In this document: positions 45,101 through 57,100 of the stretch, in pieces
Layout of the letters: each line of letters begins with the position of its first letter
Position numbering within the stretch: position 1 is the stretch's first letter
Assembly: GCA_963978905.1 (NCBI GenBank)
Contig: OZ022261.1
Location: 19,081,582 to 19,145,581 of the forward strand
Length of the DNA stretch: 64,000 bases
DNA from: Trichostrongylus colubriformis
Taxonomy: Eukaryota; Nematoda; Chromadorea; Rhabditida; Trichostrongylidae
Direction: 5' to 3'
Position numbers and translations under genes: made by a program
Notes under the pieces: generated by a model
Seen by the model: only the letters and a program-made list of their open reading frames with translations
Database searches by the model: none
What the model was told of the DNA's origin: nothing

Positions 45101-48100
45101 TTATCTATGGGACTTTAGGGTATTAAAAGTGAGATAAGGAATATCTATAGTGAACGTTCTGAAAGGAGTGAAACTCGCACTGGACTGGGCTAACATCGCC
45201 CTAAAGTGGGTAATTTTCATCCAAAATTCATAGGTGGGCTTGAAGGAGATAACGGATAATAAAAGTTAGATAATGAAGTTGTTAGGCGGAAAGCAAGCGG
45301 ATATGATCAAGGGTCGAGTATGTTAGCAAATTGCAGACGCGAAAAGATGTACTGCAGGAAGGAGCAGTATTGAAATAGATCATTTTCGATGTACTGTCAT
45401 CACTTTCAAAGCGGCTTGCAGTAATATGCTACGAAAAATGTGCTAGATGATGTCGAGATATGTACTGTCTTGTTTTCGGATCCATATAGCAGCCTAATGA
45501 AACTTGGCCCAGTAATTATACTGAAGTGGCGAGCAACAGGCCTGACGTAGCACATAAAACGTCTCAGAGAAATTGTCAAAACAGGAAGAAGAGACAAAAG
45601 ACATGACAACATGAGAAGAATCACGAGGCTGACTTGTTTGTAATTTTTTCAAAGAAAAATTCATACTGGAGAGCCGTATTTTAACGAAAGTAGTGATGGG
45701 GCCTGATCAAGAAGAATTAGTGAGTTGAATAGAGAGGGCGCAGACGGTAGAAGGAAACATATGCGGTTTGCGCGCGAATTTCAAAACGAGCCAACACATC
45801 TGCATGCCAATGGTGTAGCAAAGGCTTACCTAGCATCGAGACACCATAGTTCTATCATGCCGATGTCCCGTGGATTTCCGCTAAACAGAACTATACATAT
45901 CTAATAAACACATACACATGCATTCTGTGACTGCATTACTACAATGATTACGTTTCTTCACGACAAGAAAAAGCTACAGCAACAGCGTGATCGCGACCAG
46001 AAAGTGGGGTGCCGGCCAAATTCGGAAGCCAAAAGTATGACAACTCATGAAATCCATCCAACTCTCTATTCGTTTACGATATGATAGCTTGTCATTTTTT
46101 GTTTCAGGCTGTCAATATGAAAGAAGACTGGAAACTTCTGAATATTTTCATCGGAGGAAATGACATGTGCGGATTCTGCCATAATCCGGTTTGTGGAACA
46201 GTCTTTTGAAAAACGAAGTTCGAAGTCAAGAAGACAGTTGAACTCTAGATGCACCAAGCTATATTTAGATTAGTCGGCTCAGCTCCTCGGGGAGGAAGAT
46301 CATAGGGTGGGTTGTACCCTTCTTGCCCCTCGAGCTACCTCGGCAGTACAACCCGCTTGAGTTTAAATTGGTTACGCCCAAACTGAGGGGGGGGGGGGGG
46401 GGTAAGCTTGGCTTCGACTGGTTGTGATGGTGCGCGATATGTACATCCTGGACAGTTGCCCAAGGATACAAGTAGGTAAGTGGGCTAATCTGATTATCGC
46501 GTGGTGTGCCTTTAAATAATCACTCCGATGTGCACAACATACGCGCCTTCATGGAGAGCTTTCATAGAAAGATCAAGTGCTTATGAAAGATATTAGTAAG
46601 ACGAGTGCTTTTAGTAGAACATTACTCAAGCGCCTCACGCTCTTGGACAATAACTAGGTGATCAGACACCTTAATCTGTGTAGTGTAATATCCGTGAAGA
46701 AGTAGTTTCTAATAAGGAGAACGCTTTGTTGACATTATCCATCTTGGAGGGACTTATACGTCACCGGAAAAAGTGCGCTCGCTCGCTCGTTATTGTTGGA
46801 AAGTGATGAGCGCGGGTTTTTGCCGCAACCCTTGCCCTGCAGCTAAAAGAAAGGGAAGGGGGTATTACTTTCTTGGCATTCTACTAGATATCCTGATACA
46901 GCAATACATAATATGCCCTCCTCACAACGACAAAACAGTTACCAGGCTAATGACCTCTGAAATTTTTTCAGTTTTTCCAATTATCCAGTACGTATACGGG
47001 GACTAATGACGGAGGAGTGATATAAAGATAGCAATCACATGAACAATCATTATTTGCACTGATACGTTGCGGATAATCCCTGGAGAGGTGCCGAGGTCTG
47101 AGACAGAAAACTTGGAGAAACCTCTTCTAACATCAACATGGGGAAGGGCTCGATTTTCTTTGATGTTTAAGCACTAGTTGTAACGAAACGCGAAGGTAAA
47201 TTTCATACGGATAGAGTAATGATGTATCTTGGGATATTCCAGACAAAGTTCGAAAACATATCCAGAGGATTTCTAGACATGAAAAAGTGGCGGGAATTGC
47301 GCACTCTCTTAGGAAGTTGGCAAGTTTCGATTGTGGGCTATACAAGGATCTGATGATTCGTGCTAGTCAACCATTGTGTACGAGTTTTTTTTTGCAATCT
47401 GAGTAAGTTCTAAATCTCAGCAGTGAAGTCAACAAGATAATCTAAAACGGTACTCCACAGAACTGAAACATGATTTCGAACCTGCAAGCGCATTTGATTC
47501 AGTTGTGGGCACTATGTAGGCTCGCGGGGGCGGTGTAGGCGTTGGGAGAGAGGGAGAGGGGAGAAGGAGGTAAGACAGCTTCGTCTTCCTCTGCAGGAGA
47601 AAAGCAGGGAGGATAAATGCTTAAGATGATGGAAGAATGGAGAAGTTCGTAACTTGTAAAAGTGACTCGAAGTAGCTCCCTTAGGAAGTTAAATTTATTG
47701 GGTCATTCCATAAGTAGTGTCGTATTTTTTCAAGCAAAACTTTTTGCCATAAAATCACAGCTTTTGCAGCATGTCATATATCATTCGGAAGAAAAATTTC
47801 TGCTCTACAAAACGACCTGTTCAGTTTGCGAGTATGTCAGAATGGCGCCGACATTTAGGCTGGCGAAGAGGTAGCTCCAGCAGACAAAAACTGGCCGAAC
47901 CGGCAATCAGTTAAAACACTATATTTTAGTTGAGAAAAACTAACCAGTCATGTGTTCCCTACTTAGCCCCGGCCTCTCCTAAAAGTTCCACCAGTTGGTT
48001 GCTTGAAAAGTCACGTCGCTCTTTTTCCACATTTAGTTTTTCCGTCACAACTCGGTGATTGTAGACAATTTCTTCGAACCAAGGCAAGAAAATTTTCTCA

Positions 48101-51100
48101 ACGAATCAGTTGAAAGAGTGGTGAAATATTAAGAACAGGTGGTGTGTAGGAACAGAGGGATACCACTGACCGGATTACTTAACTTTCTCATGGAAAAAAT
48201 AAATTGTGAAAAATGTCCATGGAACCCCTATCACATGGTATTAAAATTCAATATGAATTGCACCCAAAACAAACTAGAAGGATGTTTTCGATATACGAGA
48301 AAAAGTTCTCCAAAGTGGTTCATAAAACAACTCTGAGTATGGAGTTTGAAAGAAAAAACTTCATTTTGTATAAGTGTGGGCGCTTTCGAAAAAAAAGATT
48401 TTAGAAAAAGAACGACAAGACTTCTTGATCAACTAAATATCGGAAAGTGTAGAAGAGGTCAGGACTAAGTACGCGACACATGACTGGTTGATTTTCCTGA
48501 AGAGAAATATAGTGTTTCAATTGATTGCCGGTTTGGCCAATTTGAGTCGGCTGGACCTACCTCTTCGCTAGCCCAAATGTACATTCCATTCTGACAAACT
48601 AAGAAACTGAACATGTCGTTTTGTAGAGCAGGAAAAACTCTCCCAAATGACGTGTGAAATGGTGCAAAAACTTGTAGCTTCTTAGGAAAAATGTATGCTT
48701 GAAAAGAAACGACATTACTTATGGAATGACCCAATACTTGTTGTAAGGCAACTATGAGCCTAAGAAGGTCTACCTGAGCGCATGCGAGTAAATAAATAAA
48801 TAAGTGTACAACAACAGCAAATACAAGCAGGTAAGTTGATAAACATATGTAAGGAGGTACGTAACAATACAATGCAGGTGGTGATGGAGACACGGGAAAA
48901 AAACAAAGAAGTTTTTTGATGTGCCTCCATAAGAAGGTTGAGTCGACGACGAGGGCACATTTCTTTCGCGCACACTGGAAGCATCCGGATATTACGCAAA
49001 CCATATGAAAATGAAAGTAAAAATTTGTTTTTGTTTAGGGAGACGCTCCAGACAAATGCGTCCAACACATCTCAGACACGATACAAATTATCTACGATCA
49101 TGTACCCCGTGTTATTGTCTCCCTTACTGCCATGCTACACCTCGAAGTCCTACGTAAAACTGATTCTGGACACGTATTCTGCACCGACTTGCACAAGTAA
49201 GTACTGTGATGGGCTTAAATTTCTATAGTAATGTAAATATAATAAATAATGAGCGCAAAAGTCATACCTATTCTGTGCGATGGGACTCCTGTACACTTGG
49301 TCCGACTGGAAGTTTCTGCGCGAGCGCTGCATATTTACCATAGGCGCGGCGAAGCAAAATCGAGAGCTGCACGGCAAGACGCTGCATCGGCTCCTCTTGC
49401 TCTACCCCCAGGCTACGAAGATCTAGAGGGCACAGAACTGGGAATCGTTCCAACGAGAGAGCCATAAGAACATTCAAATCAGTGCAGTATTGGTTCAAAG
49501 CAAAAATGTACACAGAATACCAATCACATCGAGCGAGCTATTTCTCTCACCTATGGCAATTCGCTTAGCACAAAGAAAGACGTGGAATAACGATTTTTGA
49601 AATTTTTATATACATAAATACATTATGATCACCACACTGCGCCTTCACATGGCCTAAAACTCTGGGCGCATAAATGCACTGACTTTTTGCGGCTGATCCT
49701 GGGACGAATGGCATGTGTGTGACATGCCATGAACGAACCTACTATGCTTACATCTTTGCAAGCTTTTTTGCAATTTTTTTTCCTTGCCGCCTTTGGAGGG
49801 GGTACTGGTTTTCAAATTCTTGCGTTTGCAAATATCAGAGTCATTTATGTTATATATGTTCTCTGCAAGGATTCGCGCAAAGAATTCAAAATCGGCATGG
49901 ATAAAACCCCTCGAAATTTCCTCTTGCGGGTGCAGTGGGCGGAGTGACAGGAACTATGGTGCAAACCGACGGCGGTAACGTGATCAGTGAAATGGTGTGG
50001 GAAGCGGATCATTACTGGATGCGAAACTTTGGACTGCCTTTCGGCCGGCAATTGTAAAGGTGTGTTCGGCGGGAACTGGAATGGTTTCCGTTCTTTACGA
50101 ATTTCGATTTTTGGTACTGTATTGAGTAGAGTGTTTTTTAGAGGATCGGAATATGGGATTTCCGTGCACGATTCTTTAAGGGAAATGTCAAGCTTACGAT
50201 CATATGATGCCGTCATCGGCCACTCTGTTGACATAGCCCCAACTAATTAGAAAAGTGGTCATCGAATACGTCATGCCATTCCAGGCCAGAACGTCGTAAT
50301 ATTACCTGAACATTTACGCTATGAATCTTTGGTGCAGAAGGGAGCCCAAAACAGGGTTACGACATGGATAATCGGGCGACTCAAAGCGTGAACTTGGCAA
50401 ACTGAAATTGGGGAGTCGGAAATCGTTCAATTACCTTTGGGGGAGTCGAGAATCGTTCATTGACCTTTACTCAGATTCTTTCCTATTGATTCATTAAAAA
50501 CTATATTCCATGCAGCAAGTAGCAAAACATTAACGCTTCTCATTGTTGCTACTTCTTCCACAGTTCGTGGCATAAGGATGTGAAAAAGCGCGCAAAACGC
50601 GTTTTCGCGTTTTCCATAATTTTCTCGTTATAAATCGATTAATTATTAGTAATTCATGAAAGCTGTATATGTTTTCGAAATCAGATTGTCGAGCTCTACA
50701 AGCTAGTGCTGCAGTCTTTTTCAAGTCGGTAGTAAGCCCCTCTTTCACATTCTGAAACGTGTAGGAGAAAAAATCTTATAAGGTGACAAAGCCTTTTTTC
50801 TAATTCCTAGACTAAGCTCACAGGTGTGTGGAAATACTGAAGTCCCCGTCCTTTCGAATGAGCCCCTCTTTTTGATGTGGACTTAAACAGCACCCATTTG
50901 ATGAGGGAGGACCCCTGCACGCTCGGCCCACGATCACAGTGGCGGAACTCAGGCCAGCTGACTGGTTTACTTATTTATACATATGTGTGGTTAAAGCAAA
51001 GCGGTAACGATCGATGGCTCCAAAGCGAATCCACGGCCGTGCACGCAAACCCCTCCGGCTCGAGCTTGAGGTCGATCGACAGCAAAGAAAAGACCGTAAA

Positions 51101-54100
51101 TGAGGAAAATAACATTTTATTACCACAAGTGCTTTATATGCCTTCGATATCATTTTTCCCGGGAAATGGGGTTGTGTGCTCTTTGTAAAAGAGTCTACGT
51201 CAGAAGATGGATTGAAAGATGGTTTTTAGACAGTGTATAGGCAGAAGTGCTATTTAGGGCAACACCTAGGAAGGTAGGCTCATCTGGTATGACAGTGGTT
51301 TCGAAACTGTGAGCTCGGGTTGGGACTGTGAAAGAATGTCATTAACAGCTTATCAGATTTCGAAGAAATTATTCCTCACATTTTTCAGAATCTGAAAAGG
51401 TGACATACTCTCGAATAAAAGCAAATTAAAAGCATATACATGGCCTAAGCTTGCAGAGCTCAATGAGCTGTTTCCGAAATCCTACCCAACTTTGATAAAA
51501 TGCCAATAATTAGCCGATTTGAAGCTGAAAACGATGAAAAACGCGTTTTCGCGCTTCTTAAAGACACCGGGAAGAGGACAATTTTGGTTTACGGTATGGG
51601 AGGATGGTGGCTGCAATGCACACATGGCACCTTGCCCAGAGGTCGAAAAAGAATTGATTAGGTTTCAGTTGCAGTCACACTTTTTCTCTTAAGCTTTCGC
51701 TCATTCTTCAGTTAATGGTTTTACTTGTTTGTTACTGTGAGTTGTTTCACTTATTTCACATCATCACCAGTGAATGAAATACACTCTACAAGGCAACAAA
51801 GGACATCTCTACAGCGGACAACCCGGAAAGTCAGTGTGTTGATGTGAATGTGATGCGAATACACACCACAGCGCCGCGCTTTTGAATCCGGGTTTTCCCA
51901 CCGATTGTCGCTTCTAACCTTGGATATTTGCAGCAGAATGATCACTTCTTTGCGTGTTCCTCTTTCCTCGGACCCTTTCCGCTTCCTTTAACACTCTTAG
52001 ACGCTAAATGTAGATATTGTAATTATCTGTTAGATTCTTCTCCCTACTGAGCATGCTCCGATTCTGCACAACCGATACACCTGCCACATGAAAAATACGG
52101 TAGCTTCTCTTCGCGAATATACTTGGTATGTTTAACTTAGGGTCGAGCATCGTACTTAAGAAATTTTTGAGGGATTCTTAGCTTCCCTCAGATCCGCACG
52201 GAAGATATGCCCCCACTCACCGCCTCTTGCCCTCAAGATGACCCATGTCGTTGTTATACTAAACCTGTGTTCTCAAAAAAAGTGATCGTTAAAGTATGAT
52301 AGATGATCGAAATCGCTTAAAGCGGTAGCTTGTTGACTCCATAGAACTTTCAACACTACGAGCTTTCTACCCACTCATAGTACCAAAATACGACTCCCTT
52401 GAGGACTCCTCAACCTATGTGTGCTTGTCCCTTGTCCAACCTCCACTGTCATTGCCCTGACCTTTGACGCCTCAACTAAGAAACATCGTTAATCGGAAAA
52501 TTAATTATGCGAATGTCCTGACTATTCCTGTACTCCAACTCCCTGGATTTTGCACAACAGAATTACAAGGTGATTTTGTAGAACTTCCTATTTGGGAGAG
52601 CTTATAGACGAACAAACTGGTGATCATGCCCCATGGAATAGCCACAAACGGATGAAAACATTTGTAACCCTAGAAAGTAGAGCTCCAAAGAGAGTCTAGC
52701 ACCACAGCCTAGATATCAAAACCACCATTGTCCATCGAAGGCACACTCCGATAATCATATGAGTCGACCAAGCTTCTTGGGGGATTAGATCGGCTGCACC
52801 TTTTTCCGCTGCCACGGTGCCTCATCACGGCGCTACACCTGCAGGCATCCACTCCGACCACAACCATTTTGCTCAGTTGACCACTAAGGGAGCTCAAGTG
52901 GGTGTGTTCGGAGTGAGTTGGAGCAGGTGTAGCGCAGTGATGTCCCATCCTGGCAGCACAAAAAAAGTACAGCCTGGATAGATATCCAGGCAACTTGCCC
53001 CAAAGAGGTAAGTCGACTCATCTGGTTATCGTGAAGTGTGCCTTCAAAATGATTCACCCATCCGAAGCTCCTTAACCTAAAAAAAAACACAGGTAAATAT
53101 GGGCCAGGTCACGCGACCAGACTGCAGCCGTGCGGTCAATCAACAACGGAGCAATCAAGACGCTCGTCGCGAGCGATGACGAAATTCGCTAGACGCGGGC
53201 GCGATGAACCAATTTGAGTGACCTGGCGCACTTTCCCCCTCTGTTCAGCATAGAATAGTAAGATACAGAAAAGACGAACAACACGATATGGAGCAAAAGT
53301 GGTTGAATTAGTGGCGTGCCACGGACCCATTCAAACGGCTCTCGAACGAAATGTGGGAAGACCTCATGCCCGTCAAAACAAGTCTTTCAGAGTTGTAAGT
53401 AATACAACTCCACCCCTACGAGCTCTTTCATACTGGATGGAGAAACCCCATTAGCACTGTGTAAGTAAATAACAGTAAATATCGTACATACCATTTCAGA
53501 ATTTTGTAAGGCCCATATTGTGGATATCTCCTCATGGGAAATGAGCGCCAACTAACTTGAGCATTTATTGATCGCTTTCTTATGTTACCTAATCCTTCAC
53601 TGTATTCATTTTCAGAGACGAATGCGGATGTGAGAGCGACAAGACAGACTACAATGACACGTTTTTGGCAAATGTCAGTCGAACACTTATTTTCAGAGTA
53701 ATTTTTAAAACACAATGGCAATGCTTAGAGTTCAGTTGCACACTCAAACCGGAACAGGAATATTTCAACCTTTAAAGAGTCAACTTAATCTAATTACGAC
53801 TACCCGGTCAAAGATCACGCAATTTTGCTGCCGCCAGCTTTTCATTTCAGTTCAGAAGATTACTAACTTGGCGCAAAAGCGATAAAATTAATTACGGGTA
53901 ACTGCGATAACCTGTCACATCCACTGAATTACGCCGATCTAGTGAAACAACATAATATGTAATAACAAACGATTGAATGCAATTGAAGAATTCACAATTT
54001 TCTCCACCTCCCCTCCCCAACTGAAATAGGGCATACCCAGAACTTGAAAAGGTTGAAGGACACTTAATATAAAAAGGCCAATTGTGACAAAGCTCCTCAG

Positions 54101-57100
54101 CATTCGCTTGCGACTGCGGAATCCTTGTATCTGAAAGAAAACCCAGACTTACATGAAACGAGCGAACCTGGTCGAATTGAATGTCCACACAAAAAAGGGG
54201 CGGCAGACGACCTAGTTGTGATAAGAAAGGCCAGGCAGTCAATGGAGTAAATACATTAACTTATAAAAATAAGTACTGTCATAAAGGTAAGCAGAGGTCA
54301 ACCGAAGCTGAAAGGAACATGACCAGCATGAAAATTAAATGGCCTTTCAAACGTGTGGTGATTGAATTCCCTGTGAGTAATTCTTTGCCAGCAATCCTCC
54401 CCTAGCTATCCCTCGGACCGAGCATCGACGCAAAATCAATGTGCCTGTTACTGAAATAACTATACGTTTAGGAAAAAATTACAAAATAATTGTAAAAAAA
54501 TTAATTATTAGTCGTTGACCACATAAAGTTGTTAAATTCGGACAGTACTGGCGACCGATGTCGCTTTTTTCTATGACGTATTTTCCGAATAACTGTCACT
54601 TTATTCAATAGATGAATTTCTTCCGGAAATAAGGTGAATACAAGGGCTTTGAAGATGACCGACTCCCAAGGCTGCTGCGCAAAAGGTATGCGTGCCCATG
54701 GATCTCCGATTTAAAGACACTGTTTGGGATAATGTGGGTGACAGGGAATCCCAAAAGGAGGCATTGACTGAAAAATTGTGGGTCTGAAAGGCCTATATAT
54801 GGCGAACTCCGCAAAGGCACCCCCTTGAGCTGTGGCGGAGGCAGCCTCATCAGGGCAAGCCGCCTCGGCTAGGGCAGCCCGCCTCCTGACGACGATTCCC
54901 CTGATTGGCTGGAGTGGGAGGAGCCAAGGCGAGCGGCACGACTGGAGCGATCGGGACGCGATTATGACTTCTAATCAGCTGATTATCCTTTTTAGTGGCT
55001 TTGATTTTTGCTGTACACCCGTATTGCCAGTTTTTCTTTTCTGTTCTTCTTTTCTTTTTCATTAATTCTCACTTGATGTCTTCGCTCGTCTGTAGTTAAC
55101 GATGAGATGCCTTTTAAGTTTTTGTGATGTTTCCTCGCTGTTTGTGATGTTTTGCGCATTGATTACTTGGCTACATGCCAGTGGCATGGTGGTCCGGCCT
55201 ATCCGCCTTTTGACGGAATGATCGTCCACGTAGAGAATCAGTGATGAGAAGGGGTTCTGTTTTTCGGGTTTCTAGTGACTTACTTCCATTTTTTCTTCAT
55301 CATCGTATTGCTCAGTACCTCGGCATTCAATTCACTACTTCTTTTACTTTTTGTCCGAACTTTCCCCAATGCTGCCTTTAAAGACAGCATTGGGAGTAAT
55401 GCCGTAATGGAGAAATCCCTACAAGAAGTCACTCATAAGAAGGCTATCTGTGGCGAAATCCCGGTGAAAAAGCGCCCCTCCAAGCTGTAGAAACCCTGCA
55501 AAACGCCGCAACCATGCAGCGGTTCCGCCTCTTGGACACAGTGGTCCCGCCTCCCGATGACGTAATTCCCGATTGACTGGGGTGGGAGCGACCAAGGAGA
55601 TGCGGCAGGATCGGAAGTTTTGCGGCGCACTTTCGCACTTTTAGCTTGAAGCTCACTCCAAAAAATAGATGCTGTCGTACTTCCAAACATTCCCCTGTGT
55701 TTACTTGGCAACATGCCAATGGAAAACTAGATCAGACTACTCCCCTCTTAACGGACAGGTCGTCCGCGTCGAGAATCAACAGTGGAAAGGGGGTCCTATT
55801 TCTCGGGTTGTGGGCCATTTCCATCCGTTTTTTCACCACTATCCTGTTACTAGGCATCTCGACTTTCATATGCACTATTTCTTTTACATTTCGTCCGACT
55901 TTCCCCTGATGCTGCCTTTAAGGGAGTGCGGAGGTGTCTACGAAGGGTATGCAAGGGAACACTCAAATTAACTCTCTGCATACACGAATTACGTCACCGC
56001 GTACCACAAGTGTATTACTGGTACATTGCCTGTGCGCACCAGGGGGCGAGACTTCCTCCTTGTTGCGACTTGACCCAGTTCGAGTCTTCTGTCGCACAGC
56101 CACTGACTAATTAGTTTAACTGATGTCATTAGTATTGTTTACTTTAGAAGATGGGCAAATCAACAGTGATAATACGAGACATAATAAATGATACCTACTT
56201 TTCCTATAACAAATGACACCTACATACTTCTACATATGCTACCCATGCTTCCTACAAGCATGAACTCGTCCCGCACCTCTTCTCATTCGAGATTAATCGA
56301 TAATTGAATGCACTAGTCAGAGTACAGCACGCTTGTTCTGTGATATCAGTGATGATATAGGTGAGTCGGTGAATCGGCAACGGAACTGATTTCCCAGATA
56401 ACGGAATTACAACCTCACAATTACGCGACGCCTGGTTGACTGGCAAAATGAGAACCAACGGGTAACACCCAGATGAACAAAAGAACTTCCTGAGCAGCAA
56501 TTCAATAGTTTGCGAAATTAATTTCGTTATGGTGAGCACAATAGAGAAATGGTATTTTCAGGCCTGCGTGGATTATGCTAATCGAGAACTCGCTCTTAGT
56601 AATTCAGGAAAATTCGACAAAGAGGACTTCACTCTTGTCACCCAGCCATTTTTCCGTGACATTGTCACACCACCTATGAAGGTTAATGCCTTTTTGTTCA
56701 TTCACTTTGTGATAGCAACATTTTAGAAATTCCATATTAGAGCTGGCATCTCGTCTGAACTTGCACTTGCAGAATTAATTCAAATTTCAAATGTTTCATG
56801 TATTCAAATTCAATGTATACAAATATTAAAATAATACATGGGAATCCGAGCATTATCAACAGCCGTCTTTCAGGATGGAAAAATCAATATGAAATTCTTT
56901 GCTCCGGACTGCTTCCATTTTTCTCAGTGGGGTCACGGTATCGTTTCTACGTGGCTATGGAAGAATATCCTTGAACCAGTCGGTCAAAAGACTACCAAAG
57001 GAGACCTCACCAATCCTGCATTGCCTCTTGCATGTCCTGATGCGGTAGGAAACCTTGCCATCCATATTATAGACTACATATTAGATGCAAATTTATACTG

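Larger units (their letters stand above)
37489..46107 (+). other. lipase intron 4 (8.6 kb), repeat-filled
   Basis: Holds a Tc3-like transposase relic, a tandem array with an inserted MITE, a Ty3/Gypsy RT scrap and a 1.67-kb element with inverted ends. Exon 4 (..HAHPE) continues directly into exon 5 (AVNMKEDWKLL), as in intact homologues, so no exon is missing. Confidence 0.75.
49197..53615 (+). other. lipase intron 6 (4.4 kb), repeat-filled
   Basis: Contains a P repeat (49,915-50,040), foldback family copy C, R2 copy 3 and R3 copy 2. A GC-rich open frame at 49,249-49,467 (+) overlaps one on the minus strand and is not recognised. Confidence 0.7.

Noticed and set aside
48465..49068. Minus-strand frame of 179 codons with hydrophobic stretches
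   Set aside because: Most of it lies in the right arm of the foldback at 47,698-48,734 and the rest overlaps lipase exon 6 on the other strand.
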